Source: Metaphire vulgaris | Lineage: Eukaryota; Annelida; Clitellata; Crassiclitellata; Megascolecidae | DNA length: 64,000 nt | Reading direction: 5' to 3' | Assembly (NCBI GenBank): GCA_018105865.1 | Contig: CM030851.1 | Span: forward strand, 11,754,828-11,818,827 | Part shown: positions 38,692 through 61,570 of the stretch, piece after piece | Layout: every line of letters starts with the position of its first letter | Position numbering within the stretch: the stretch's first letter is position 1 | Notes under the pieces: generated by a model | What the model saw: the letters and a program-made list of their open reading frames with translations, nothing else | Told to the model about the DNA's origin: nothing | Databases searched by the model: none | Program-made: the position numbers and the translations under genes

Positions 38692-39969
38692 ACTAACGAA
38701 GTCATTCTTGTACTTTAGAGAGATGCATTTACTGTGTCTTGATAAAAACTTCGATTTATCAAAACTTGAACAAATTAGATACGTAAAATCAAAGCGTGAC
38801 AGTTAGATAAACTCAAACTGATTTGGTCTTTTTTTTCCATGCACTGTTTCATTCTGCAGGCTGGAGTTGGGCCAGAAACGTTTATTAGTTAAGAATTGCT
38901 TATATCATTGACTTCATTTGAGTAAAGAAATCACTTCTCTATATGCATAAAACTAGCGAGTAGTTTATTAGTAATTAGTAATTAGTTTCTGGAGCCTTTT
39001 TCCATTTATAAGAAATTTATAAAGTCAGGAAATGGTTCCGAAATATAATGTCTCTTCAGTGGACAGTGATGAGACCTCGCTTGAACTTATCTCAGGTTTA
39101 GTCTTATAACACTTTATGCATTCATGAGAATTTAAACGTTTGGTAGACCATTGTTATTTTCCATCAAGGTATACAATTGTTTGTATTTGGGTCAGAATTT
39201 GAATAATTATGATATAATCAGTACAGATGTATCACAACTGACTAGTGGTCAATTTTCTTAAAAAAACAGTGGGGGTGAGGTTACTCCCACACATAAATTT
39301 GCAACCCAAATAGGGGGTTGAACAGCTAAAAGCCAAAATATTCAGCCGTTGCTTGGGCTCGCTCCAACCAGAGTGAGGCTAAGCCCTCCCAAGACCCAAT
39401 CATTGTGGGAGTTAGAACCTGCAAATGCCCGGTTGATAAACCATTTCGATTGCCCCAGATTTGTCATGCATTTGTGTTTTGAGGAAACAGGTAAAATGCG
39501 ATACATTCTACAAGCACGCACCAGGCCAGACATTAATTGTCTTTCCTTGCCATGCGATCTCAAATGGCATGACGGCATTTGTTGTGGATTGACTTGGAAA
39601 ATGTCAATTGTCATGCAACATATACTGTACATCAGGTGTCTATAATTACAAATGTACAGTACAGTACGTGTATATCTACTCTGTCCTGATGTACCTTAAT
39701 GCATATTTCAGCTGTTAATGTCGTGCTGTGAGAGCTATTCGAAGGTGTGTAATGGTAATGTAATCATACAAGCCCCCTGAAGAGAGTACTAATTTTAAAG
39801 TAAGAATTTTCTAAGGATTTGTGTAACAAAGGATTAGCTTGTTTGCCAGTCTAGTCCAATATGTATTTCTATTTCATTCATTCATTATTTCGTGTAATTC
39901 AGTCAGATCCCTGCCTTCAACTGACCATAGTTTTCAGCTTTAGATAACCGTTGAAATAGGCATCTTAAT
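38692..39969. other. SLC16 3' UTR and spacer
   Basis: No further gene or confidently bounded repeat seen. Confidence 0.4.
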
Positions 39970-40215
39970 CATGGCCCGCCGAGAGGGGGGGGGGGGTTAG
40001 GAAGAGCATATGTCCAGGGGCCTGACGATCTGTACGGGGGGCCTGGGTGGGGTTTGGTTAGAGCACGGCACCCGTCAACAAGGCACAAAACAGGGTTTAA
40101 GTTTCAACGGCATCCTGAAAAGACTGACAAGCAAAAGAAGGATGTCACCACGTTAGGGGCCCAGCGACTGTTATAATCTGCTCCCAGGGGCCAGGAATTT
40201 CTCTCGGCGGCCCTG
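39970..40215. mobile_element. hAT-type MITE, CATGGCCCGCCGAGAG family
   Basis: Ends CATGGCCCGCCGAGAG and CTCTCGGCGGCCCTG. Flanks ATCTTAAT and TTCTTAAT match at 7 of 8 positions. A diverged relative is at about 52443-52500. Confidence 0.7.
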
Positions 40216-40562
40216 TTCTTAATGTAGGCCTAAGGTATGCAGGTATTTTTTCACACTTAAATTTATTCTGTTGTAAAATCAAGATCTTGATATCGAGTCC
40301 AAAGCTTTGTACTTGTAATGAGCTAGCTGAGTTTAGTGACTTCCAAATTACCTGAACTATGAAGTCTTATCTCTGTTACTATTAATTTGGGACAATTTAT
40401 TACTGTTTGTGTGTGTGTGTGTTTGTTTGTTTGTGTGTGTTTATGTGTACAAACACACATGCACGCACACATTATTAATGATTGTTTGGGGTTTTGCAAA
40501 TGTTAATCCTGCTCATAAACATTGTCTCAACGGTCTAGCGTAAATCCACGACTGGTCCAAAC

Positions 40563-40616
40563 CAGTGGCGGCACCAGGATTTGGCAAGGGGGGGGGGCGT
40601 TGTGGAGCCGCCACTG
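40563..40616 (+). mobile_element. 54-bp miniature of the CAGTGGCGGCTC hAT family
   Basis: Consists of both termini only (CAGTGGCGGCACC...TTGGCAAGG and GTGGAGCCGCCACTG). Flanks GTCCAAAC and GTCCCAGC match at 6 of 8 positions. Confidence 0.75.
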
Positions 40617-40633
40617 GTCCCAGCCCGAATAGG

Positions 40634-41374
40634 CAGTGGCGGATTTACCACGGTACACAGTGGCGTAGCCAGAGGTTTGGGGATTGAACCTCCCCCCACT
40701 TGGCTGCCGAAAACAAAATATTTTTAATGAGTTTCTATGCATTTTAAATTTTGGGACGCGATTTTGTGGGTTGAACCCCCCTTGGCTACAAAATGTAACG
40801 TTTAAGAAGTGACGACCTTTTTTGCTTGTCAGCACGTGGGAGGAAAAATAGAGATGAGGCGAGTTGAGAGGTGACAACCTTTTTTTGCTCGTCGGGAAGA
40901 AATATAGAGGAGATAACCATTTTTTGCTTGTCAAGATTTTTCCCGAAGTTGGTCATGTCAAAACCAAAAACCCACCCCCTTCCTGAATTCCTGACTACGC
41001 CACTGACGGCACAAGTGGTACATTTGTACCGGACCAACCAGCAAAATAAAAATCTAGGGTCCACCTTTTTCACTAACAATGTTGTATTATGATTTTATGA
41101 TTTAGGCCTATTTGTTTAAACAACTTTATTTTCCGAAATGCTACCAGTTGTTACGCAACGACGTGTCCTGAAAAGAAGAAAACCTGTTATCGGCCACAAA
41201 TTAGGCTATTCATGCACCTGTGATCTGTCAACCTTTCGCTTTTCGGAAAGTTTCCCGAGAAAAGCTTTAAAAAACTTGACAAGCGAAAAAGGTCATCGCG
41301 CCATTTTTCGCACTTCATCTGTAACTTTTTTACAAGAAAGTGTACCGGGGCCTAAAAATGCAAATTAGCCACTG
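40634..41374. mobile_element. hAT-type element, CAGTGGCGGATTTAC family, interrupted
   Basis: Ends CAGTGGCGGATTTACC and GCAAATTAGCCACTG with a perfect 8-bp duplication CGAATAGG at 40626-40633 and 41375-41382. Host for the nested element at 40658-41005. Confidence 0.85.
40658..41005. mobile_element. hAT-type MITE, CAGTGGCGTAGCC family, nested
   Basis: 348 bp with ends CAGTGGCGTAGCCAG and CTGACTACGCCACTG. Flanks ACGGTACA and ACGGCACA match at 7 of 8 positions. Confidence 0.85.
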
Positions 41375-41424
41375 CGAATAGGGTCCACGTGGTGGCTACA
41401 CTTGCACAGAAGGCCTTAGTAGCT

Positions 41425-41700
41425 ATAAGGTAAAGGTAAAGGTAGTCCCATACTCGATTTTCGAGCGTTGGGGCCGGTGCTGATCTCCGGTTAGGCCTAC
41501 TAGGCAAGCAGCAACGCAGGTGGCTTGCGCCATTAATCTAGAGTAGGTTGCCATTACTTTCTCTAGACCCACGTGGGTCTAGTAGCTATAGAAGGCGTTA
41601 AAAGTTCAAGAGGGGTCCTGGTCTCCGAATGGTCAAGCCTTTAAAGACCGCGCATAGCCCTGCAGGCCTTTGGGCTGATGACCGGCTCATTTTAAAATCA
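41425..41700. repeat. Possible SINE or other dispersed repeat
   Basis: Starts with GGTAAAGGTAAAGGTAGTCC and has a composition unlike its surroundings. No second copy in the window, so only suspected. Confidence 0.25.
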
Positions 41701-42719
41701 GAAGGAGAGGACAATTTACATTTGTTTCCGTTCTCGAACGTCCCGTAGTTTAATCGGAAAACAGTGAACGCACTGTTGCCGTCGGAGAATTAGTCTGCAA
41801 AACGCGGTCGCTTGTTGGGTCGGAGCAGACTTTTATCAGTTGATTAAGCGCCTGTTCAAACGCTGACGAGTGAGTATCAGTAACCGAACACTAGCGATAG
41901 GCTTTAGGCCTAAGCTGCCTCGAGGCCTTGTCGTCCTACATATGAGCAGCAATTTCTTATGCAACCGTCAACTAACTCTTTTCGTCTGAGAAAGGGTGCG
42001 AATTAGAAGAAAAGGCTTGAATCAGATGACGATTTTCTTTAGAGGTAAGAAACTCCTTTTATCTATTTTATGGTAATTAGGCCTACCATAGGTCTGATAC
42101 TCTAATCGTGTTATCAACCGATGACACGTACTACTTCAAATCCGTCCGCAAAAGACCATACCATATTCCGGAGATCAACCAGTGCTAATGTAAAGAGCTG
42201 GGATTTAAGTCTAGACAAGAAAATACTCAAATCGTTGAAAGATCTGACAACCGAGGGGAGAGTTAGGCCTACAAGTTTTTTTATATAGTCTCCCAATAGG
42301 TCAACCAGCGTGACGATAGACCAAAAATGGGGCGGATAAAGTTTAGGCGAAGAAAAAATATAACATAAAAATATATAAAATAAAACAATGTTTATTGTGG
42401 TTCAGGAGAGTCTGCTCTGTAGGCCTATGGCAAGGGACGTGGAAAGGAGAATTGGGTATCGAAAGCGCCCCCATATGCTGAAATCCTGGATAGGCTAATC
42501 CCCTTGCGTAGGCCCTATATACCTGAAACATTTTCAGCAGACCGAACAATTAACATGCCACTCTATTCGGATTCCCGACCTTCCGTTGACCCTAGTTCTA
42601 GGTCAATTCCTGACCACGTCGTTAGCTCGCGTAGGAACCATAATAGGCCAACTCAACGTGATATTGAAATGCTATATCAAGAGTAGACAGATGAAAAAAA
42701 ATCTTCCTTTCACCGTTGC

Positions 42720-42790
42720 TACAGAGGCAGAGCGAGAGTGAGTGAGTGAGTGTGTGTGTGTGTGAGAGAGAGAAAGAGAGAGAGAGAGAG
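42720..42790. repeat. GAGT/GT/GA simple repeat
   Basis: Runs of GAGT, GT and GA units upstream of the SLC31 start. Confidence 0.85.
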
Positions 42791-43044
42791 GTGTACTGAA
42801 AGCTGGAATATTTTTTTAACATCCCTAATTCTCAGAATTTATTCCCTCCCAAATTCTTGTAATTACCCTTTAACCCCGCGGGACCTTTACTTCATTTGCC
42901 GTGCATCACTAGACACTAGCCATGCATTGATCTATACAACTTTCCGGTTAAGTTAATAGTTAGTTTTTTTAGTATCCCCAATGTTTCGTGAAACATCCTC
43001 AGACATATCTTTGATGTTAAAGGGATTCCGGATTCACAACGAAA

Positions 43045-46000
43045 ATGTCTCACGGATCGATGTTTTTTCATACGAGTATTCATAACACAATTCTCTTCGA
43101 ACAATGGCATACGATGACCTGGGAAGGTAAGTCTTTTAAAAAAAAATATAGGCTGCCGCAGAGATGGCCAAGGGTTGGGTTAACCAGGGTGCGATTTGTG
43201 ACCTGGAGCAGTGGGGGAATATGTCGAGCTTGGGGGGGGATGTAGTTGTTGGAAACTGTAGCAGTGGGGGACGTAGTGGTGGGGGATGTAGCAGTAGGGG
43301 GGATGCAGTTGGGCAGTGGGGGAAGATTCTCCCCCCCCGCAAATCGCGTCCTGGGGTTAACCCATGGGTTGGGTTGGGTCAGACTTTTCCATATTTATGA
43401 TAGGTTGGGTACGAAAATAAGTAATGCTTTAATTAAGAAATTGCAATGCATCACGGTGGGTTGGGTTGGGTTCAAGTAATTCTTATTCTATCGCCTGAAA
43501 TGTTGGGTAGTAACAAATTACAAGTAACAAAACTACTGTAGCAAATTACGAAGTTCGTGCGCTACAATCACTATGACCAGTGGCGGCTCCAGGATTTGGC
43601 AAGTGGCAGGCAGGGGGCGGCGTTGTGGTGGCGACTTCTAAGCACGGGGGCCAACCATTTGCTGATAGGTACGCAGTAGTAAGTATAGGGTCCCAACAGG
43701 GGGCCACTGGGAAGACAGGCATTCATTAGTGGATCACGGGTCTCTCGGACCCACTGTGAAACCGCCACTAACATGGGCGTCCGCAGAAATTTTCCAGGGG
43801 GTGCAAAACAGGGTCTTGTGACAAAGAAAAGGTTTTCCAGAGGCGTGAAAACAAACAAAAAACGGGTAATTTTACTTTTTTCATAACTCCACAATTTTTC
43901 CAGGGGGTGCAATTGCACCCCCTTCCGGACGCCCCATGGCCACTAATTGAGAATTAAGCATTCTAATTTTTAAAAATTATTCTCAAGAGTTGCTCGGGTC
44001 GTGCATCGGCATCGCCATCATAGCAGCGCTGTACGAAGGCTTCAAGGTGGGACGCGAATATCTGGATCTGCGAATGCTGAAGACGGACGAGAAATCCCGC
44101 AGACAGGACGACGAACAGCCGGGGGGGTGCGTGTGCAGCGCAGCGGACGGATCCGTCGGGTCGTCGACGCAGACGAACGCTGATTCGTCGACGGTCATCG
44201 CCATCGAAAGCGCCCATGACACTAAACAACACGCAGAGAAAAGACGGTAAGCTGGTTAAATTAATTAATTAAAATTAATAATAATCGTTCACATCGTACC
44301 CCCTATTGAGTGCCTGCCCCCCCCGCCCCAGTGGCCCCCCCACCAGTTGGGACCCTATACTTAATGCTACATACATTAAACAACAAATGGTTGGCCCCCC
44401 ATGATTAGAAGTTGCCACCCCAACGCCCCCCCCACTTGCCAAATTCTAGAACCGCCACTGCTATTTGGTCGCTTCACGGAAACCAGACGTTGTTCCGCAG
44501 CGTTGCATACTGTACAGTCACACCAAGTATTTATTCTAGTCACCTTGACTTTGGGAGAGATTTTGAAATGTTTGGGGAGGGGGGCAAGGCCTGAGTCTCT
44601 ACACTTTGGGGAAATTTCCAACCCCCAGCCAACATATAAAATTATGGGGGGATTTTAAAACTTGGGGAGGAATTCCCCCAGAGAAGGTCTAGAATAAACA
44701 CTGATGTACATCAGTGCTTTATCCAGGCCTGTTAGGGGGAATTCTCTCTCCAAACCACAAAATCGCCCTCCCCCAAATCGCAGCACTGGCAAATTTTTGT
44801 ACTGGACTGTATCTCTTCAATCCGGGCAAGTCAATTCCTCTCCCCCAAGGCCTGGAGTCTGGATAAAACACATGGTTTACACTCTCATCTACCATGGGGG
44901 GATTTATGGCAGTCGGGGAGTGGGGGTGAGGTGAAGGCTTTGTGAGAAATTTCCTTAACTCCTAAATTATTACAGTTTGGTGAGGGGGAATCTATGTGGG
45001 GTGAGGTTAACCTTTTGTTTTGTGAGGGAACGTGTGAAAATTGTCGAAATTTGTATACGCATTTCTTTACTCGTGTTCCAGAACAGAGTCGTCACCCCGC
45101 CGCCTCTTTGCTTATAGGCCTACCGATCCGACTAGGAGACGGAAGATGGCAGAGTGGGTTATGCGCCGGAGCGGTAGGCTGACGGAGCGAGGTTCCAGCC
45201 CCGTTGGCGCCCCTAGTGGCTTTCACACAGAGTGCTTTGCCTCCCAAGCCACTCTAAATCACGCGCTGCGGTTTCAGCTAGACTACCGTTTAGATTTAGA
45301 CGGGTTTCGACAACGTTGTGAGCTCCCCAAGCGGGTTGGGTTGGAGCCCCCAACTGCTAAAGAAGTACTGGGCAGTGGCGGCTCTAGGATTTGGCAAGTG
45401 GGGGGGCGTTGGGGTGGCAACTTCTAATAATGGGGGCCAACCATTTGTTGTTTAATGTATGTAGCATTAAGCATAGGGTCCCAACTGGGGGCACTGGGAG
45501 GCCAGACACTCAATAGAGGGCACGGCCCCTCTGCCCCCCGGTGGAGCCGCCACTGGTACTGGGTGCGGTTAGTTTCTAAAATTGAACTTAGGAGCAAGTT
45601 TACAGATTATGTAGGCCTACACCAACGTGTTTTTAATCATCCTACACCCCTCCCCAATTTTCTGATAGGTTTGCACGAATCTCGCAGTTATTGTAGACCT
45701 GAGCAGGGGCTCCGTCCCCCTCGCGTCTGAACTAGTATACTGCCGAATGTCTTATTATGAGCTGCTATTACTTATAAATCGAACAATGCTAAAAATTCCT
45801 CGCAGACTTTGGCTAAAAAATGTAAGAGGCTAGCGACGACAATGATTTTTTTCATCTGTACACGTTCTATGGAAACTATTCTTGCGCTCTGCAAATAATA
45901 TTAACCTATTGTGAGTTAATTCTGCTAGAGATGATTCCTAGCGCAGTACAACTATATACAATAGAACTTCGATATAGCGGAAAATGGTCACGGTTAATAT

Positions 46001-46414
46001 TTTAGCAAGGTTTTCAAATGATTTCACTGTGAAATATTGGTATTTGCATTTTCCAGGGGAGGCGGGTTCAAGTGGGGTCAAGTGAGTGCCCCCCACCACT
46101 CTTGCCCTATTAGGCCTATGTGCGGGCGCCCATGGTTTTTAATACGCGAAACCTTAACGTTCGTTTTTGGCTCTTTTCCAAAACGCAGGCCTGCGATCAT
46201 ATCGTTGCGACACATCGCGCAGACCGGCCTGCACTTCGTCCAGCTGTGGATCGGCTTCTGTCTGATGCTGATCTTCATGACGTACAGCGTCTATCTGTGT
46301 CTGGCGATTACGGTCGGCGGAGCGGTGGGTTACTTCTGCTTTGCCTGGATGAGACCGGCGCCCCTACACCACGCTACCTTCTCCGGCGTCTCGACCGTGG
46401 ACTGTTGCAACTAA
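43045..46414 (+). CDS. SLC31A: Copper transporter, SLC31/Ctr family, 3 exons, 188 residues
   Basis: Ctr proteins form trimeric copper(I) channels with three membrane helices per subunit. Exons are 43045-43126, 43988-44246 and 46189-46414 (TAA), total 567 bases with consistent phases. The N-terminus is short (MSHGSMFFHTS) with few methionines, unlike the Met-rich ectodomain of vertebrate CTR1 and closer to CTR2. Helix 1 is LLGSCIGIAIIAALYEG with the conserved LYEGFKVGRE that follows it. The cytosolic loop (about 55-112) is polar with a CVC motif. Helix 2 holds the essential M-x3-M pair (M140 and M144 in CLMLIFMTY), and helix 3 the GxxxG packing motif (G157/G161). The C-terminus ends in a CC pair (186-187) where CTR1 has HCH. 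Intron 1 contains a nested MITE and intron 2 a cluster of them. Another in-frame upstream exon cannot be excluded. Confidence 0.88.
43185..43353 (+). mobile_element. hAT-type MITE, CAGGGTGCGATTTGT family
   Basis: Ends CAGGGTGCGATTTGT and GCAAATCGCGTCCTG with a perfect 8-bp duplication GGGTTAAC (43177-43184, 43354-43361). Inside are GGGGGATGTAG-type near-repeats rich in G runs. A second copy, in opposite orientation, is at about 52683-52857. Confidence 0.85.
43578..43770 (+). mobile_element. hAT-type MITE, CAGTGGCGGCTC family, diverged
   Basis: Ends CAGTGGCGGCTCC and ACCGCCACTA. Flanks do not match, so an older copy. Confidence 0.75.
44298..44460 (-). mobile_element. hAT-type MITE, CAGTGGCGGCTC family, one end missing
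   Basis: Minus-oriented; starts inside the element (CCCTATTGAGTGCCTG) and ends AACCGCCACTG. Confidence 0.75.
44526..44703. mobile_element. MITE, CAGTGTTTATTC family
   Basis: Starts AAGTATTTATTCTAG and ends CTAGAATAAACACTG. Interior words (GATTTTGAAATGTTTGGGG, CCAGCCAACATATA) match the copy at 2379. No target duplication. Confidence 0.7.
44711..44873. mobile_element. MITE, CAGTGTTTTATCC family
   Basis: Ends CAGTGCTTTATCCAGGCCTG and GGCCTGGAGTCTGGATAAAA. Placed 7 bp after the previous element. Confidence 0.65.
45145..45263 (+). mobile_element. tRNA-derived SINE copy, uninterrupted
   Basis: A-box-like TGGCAGAGTGG, B-box-like GGTTCCAGCCCC, then CCCCTAGTGGCTTTCAC and GCCACTCTAAATCACG. It defines the contiguous order for the split copy at 19774. 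Confidence 0.7.
45373..45555 (+). mobile_element. hAT-type MITE, CAGTGGCGGCTC family
   Basis: 183 bp with a perfect 8-bp duplication GTACTGGG at 45365-45372 and 45556-45563. Confidence 0.9.
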
Positions 46415-46828
46415 CCGGCCAACACCACCACCAGCAGCAGCAGCAGCAGCAGCAACATCGGACGATCGGAGAAGATATCATCATAGAGGAGCAACATAAT
46501 CGCTCTGCTTCCCCATTTTTCGACTTTTAAGCGCCAATCAAAACGTACGTACAGACTACTGTAGTTTAAATTTCGAGGTGCCCAGCATGCATGTATTAGC
46601 CTGCAGACATACAGTAGGCCTAAGCCTATGTTGCAATTCTTCGCCTGCCCGCCCAACAGTTACAGTAATGGAATGAAATACGGAAGAAATAAATAGTTAA
46701 ATTATTATACATCCGATGGTCAAGAATCATAAACTTTTGCAGTAAGTTTCTTAATTGCTTTATTTTTATGAATATTTGTAATTCATGTAGGCCTAACATT
46801 GGCTTGATCTTGCGTGGTCATATATATG

Positions 46829-46880
<52 letters not shown>
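46829..46880. repeat. (AT)n microsatellite
   Basis: About 25 AT units. Confidence 0.95.
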
Positions 46881-46885
<5 letters not shown>

Positions 46886-47224
46886 GCCACATACCATACC
46901 CGCACCAATGCATTTCTATTTTAGATCTGCATAGGCCAATAAGCATTGGCATTGCTCGATTTTTTCAAAGAGGTGGGATCACACCCAGATAACATTTTCG
47001 CCCGCAGTCAGATTAATCGACAACCAGCATTTTCTACCGCTACTGGATCGAAGGGAGGGTAGGTCTCAACCAGATGGTTACACAAATTCCATGCCCCTCC
47101 CCTCCAATGAAAACGCGAATATCATTGCCAACTGATTGATTGATACGTTAACGTATTCCGAGTCCAGAGTTGAATTCACCTTTGATAAAAGTAATTTTTA
47201 AGCCTTACAATTAGACATTCAATT

Positions 47225-47327
47225 GGCCTGAAGGATTTTGTTTTTGAACTAAGCAAGATCTATAGGCTAGATACCGTATTCTAAGAATTACATTGTAGCT
47301 TAGATTTTTAAAAGGCACTTCTGTTGC
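47225..47327. repeat. Direct repeat, copy 1
   Basis: About 103 bp from GGCCTGAAGGATTTTG to GGCACTTCTGT, nearly identical to copy 2 at 47610. Confidence 0.85.
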
Positions 47328-47609
47328 GTAATGTTAATTTTATAGGCCTATCAATCGTTATAATGAATACAGCTTATGTGCCTCGATGTGCTCACTGATG
47401 GAGGTTTTTGGCATGGCGTTATCAGTCCATAATTGCCATTACGACCTCGTCGATAAGCTCATATCGCATGTTTTTTTCCTTGCAAAGTACAGTAACAAAC
47501 AAACGCTTCGTCTGTTCGGCCGGAAATTCAGTGTACTTCGACTTGGGACGGAATCTATTTGCATCGACACAAGGCCCACAGCAGGCGGCGCCTATATATA
47601 GTTGCTGTG

Positions 47610-47714
47610 CACGGCCTGAAGGATTTTGTTTTTGAACTAAGCAAGATCTATAGTCTAGATACCGTATTCTAAGAATTACATTGTAGCTTAGATTTTTTAA
47701 AAGGCACTTCTGTG
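47610..47714. repeat. Direct repeat, copy 2
   Basis: Same order and same strand as copy 1, with only a few differences, 385 bp downstream. Confidence 0.85.
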
Positions 47715-47784
47715 CGTCACTTCGTGACGTTTGAAAGTGGTGTGTATAGTTTTTTTTCACCAGCAATTTCGATTTCACGGCGGC

Positions 47785-47963
47785 CAGTGTTTTATCCAGG
47801 CCTGTTATAGGGGGATCTCCCCAAACCACAATATACCCTCCCTCCCTCCCTCACCCAAAAATCTATCTCAGCGCTGGCGCAAATTTTTTGCATTGGAGTG
47901 TGTCGCTTCCCCTCCAGCCGAGTCAATTTCTCCCCAAAGGCCTGGAGTCTGGACAAAACACTG
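47785..47963. mobile_element. MITE, CAGTGTTTTATCC family
   Basis: Ends CAGTGTTTTATCCAGGCCTG and GTCTGGACAAAACACTG. Flanks do not match convincingly. Confidence 0.7.
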
Positions 47964-48078
47964 CGAGTCGCAGCTCTTTTGCTTACGAAACACAAAATAT
48001 TGGGCACGTGTAGATCCTACAAACGAGAACCACAGGACCTTTCAAATACAACGACACACAACAAGTCTATATCCATAG

Positions 48079-48256
48079 CAGTGGCGGCTCCAGGATTTGG
48101 CAAGGGGGCCGTTGGGGTGGCAACTTCTAATCATGGGGGCCGACCATTTGTTGTTAAGCATGTAGTATTAAGTATAGGGTCCCAACAGGGGGGCACTGGG
48201 GCAGGCACTCAATAGTGGGGGCACGGCCCCCCGGGCTCCCTGTGGAGCCGCCACTG
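48079..48256 (+). mobile_element. hAT-type MITE, CAGTGGCGGCTC family
   Basis: 178 bp with a perfect 8-bp duplication ATCCATAG at 48071-48078 and 48257-48264. Confidence 0.9.
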
Positions 48257-48524
48257 ATCCATAGGATTCACAAAGGCGCATATTAAGTTATTCTTGTTTT
48301 CTTATTCGACAAAGTTTCCTCTGCCATTCCGCACAAGAGCGTCATAGATAAATATTTGTAAAGGCAGTAACAGTTGAAACGAAAAGTGGAGTCAAAAGTC
48401 ATCTGGAATGAAGAAACCGAGCTGAACTTTAAAATACGATCGTTCATCTCATCGCTAACAGAAACATCTTTGTTTCATCTGAAGCCAAGATTCTTGACAA
48501 TTTCTCAGTTAAAGGCGTACTAAT

Positions 48525-48569
48525 GAACAATAATAATAATACTAATAATACTACTACTACTACTACTAC

Positions 48570-48602
<33 letters not shown>

Positions 48603-48629
48603 GAATAATAATAGTAATAATAATAGGCC

Positions 48630-48670
<41 letters not shown>

Positions 48671-48679
48671 CTAATAGGC

Positions 48680-48771
<92 letters not shown>

Positions 48772-48797
48772 CTACTACTACTAATAATAATAATAAT

Positions 48798-48830
<33 letters not shown>

Positions 48831-48859
48831 AATAATAATAATAATAATAATAATAGGCC

Positions 48860-48941
<82 letters not shown>

Positions 48942-48942
48942 C
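48525..48942. repeat. (AAT)n tract with AATACT and AGGCCTA interruptions
   Basis: More than 400 bp of AAT units, broken by ACT units and TAATAGGCCTAATAA words. Confidence 0.95.
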
Positions 48943-48952
48943 TGGCATTCTT

Positions 48953-49160
48953 TCCCGAATGTGGTTCTTTCCCGAAAAACTCAAGCTCACGATCCTCTCC
49001 CTTTCTCCCAATATGCACCACAGAGCATTTAGCTGTGTTAAAAAGCATTAATGCCAATCCACTGACCACCGAGATAGTCTATTTAGGCCCTCTTTGTACT
49101 GTAAAACCTTTATGTCTGCTTCACTACCACTCTGGTCATACAGTTTTGTGTCATCAGCAA
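48953..49160 (-). mobile_element. LINE fragment with reverse transcriptase ADD motif
   Basis: The minus strand codes VADDTKLYDQSGSEADIKVL (ADD catalytic motif), then LNRLSRWSVDWH, then after a frame change LFNTAKCSVVHIGRKGE, the classic non-LTR order. It is broken by the frameshift and truncated at both ends. Confidence 0.75.
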
Positions 49161-49310
49161 CAGGGATATTTTTACACACACACACTAACACTCCCAACAC
49201 CCCCACTCATTTGAGGTCGACACCCCCAAAATTTGGTAATGTGACAATGGTATGCATACAAAATGCATACTAATTAGCTCCGACACCCCAATTTGAGATC
49301 GACACCCAAA
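49161..49310. mobile_element. Partial CAGGGATATTT-family MITE
   Basis: Starts CAGGGATATTTTT and shares GAGGTCGACACCCCC and GACAATGGTATGCATAC with the inverse of 59577-59744. The other end is not clear. It abuts the LINE fragment and may have inserted in it. Confidence 0.5.
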
Positions 49311-49360
49311 TTAGGAAATTTGAAAAATTCCGATATTAGACCTACATCTTCATCAATGTC

Positions 49361-49409
<49 letters not shown>
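49361..49409. repeat. (AT)n microsatellite
   Basis: About 24 AT units. Confidence 0.95.
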
Positions 49410-49412
<3 letters not shown>

Positions 49413-49571
49413 CTATATATAAAGGGGGTCATGGCGATGGTGTTTTAAGAAATTACACTTTTGTCATTTTTGCATTTCTCTAGGGAGGGTCTGCCATTTT
49501 AAAGGGGGCTAACGCCCCCCAACCCCAGAAATTCGAGCTCTGCATATAGTCTTGCGCCGTCTGGTTTAGGC

Positions 49572-61254
<11,683 letters not shown>

Positions 61255-61570
61255 CTGAAATAACGCACAAAAGTAGATCGCCAGCAGGAGTAGATAGTGG
61301 ATGCACATTGAACCCATCTCGCGAGTCGCCCCCAGACCTCCCCCAAAAAAAAATAGCTGCTCATTTCTGATCATGGCGAAAAGCCGAAAAGGTATATATA
61401 AAGGCACAAAAAATAAGCCAGTGTTGTCTTTTCTTTCAAAAAATTTGACCAACATTCTTCACTGCACATGAAAGGGGAGGGGTAAGGCAGAATTGGGAAT
61501 GGGACACAAAGTACTCCCCATCACCACAATTAGATTTCTGGAGCTGTCCTGATTGTTAGGGCCTACAAAA

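Noticed and set aside
42504..42686. Possible upstream exon of the SLC31 gene (60 residues)
   Set aside because: No similarity to Ctr N-termini, not Met/His-rich, and no matching donor before its stop.
45145..45190. A tRNA gene
   Set aside because: A-box and B-box-like sequences are present but the cloverleaf does not close and the sequence recurs as a dispersed repeat, so it is a SINE.
44726..45730. Short ORFs with GSRIWQVGG-like and LNRGHGP-like strings
   Set aside because: Translations of the CAGTGGCGGCTC MITE; the same strings recur wherever a copy lies.
48523..49069. ORFs of poly-Asn, poly-Ile and poly-Leu
   Set aside because: Frames of the AAT tract; only the short LINE segment at one end is real homology.
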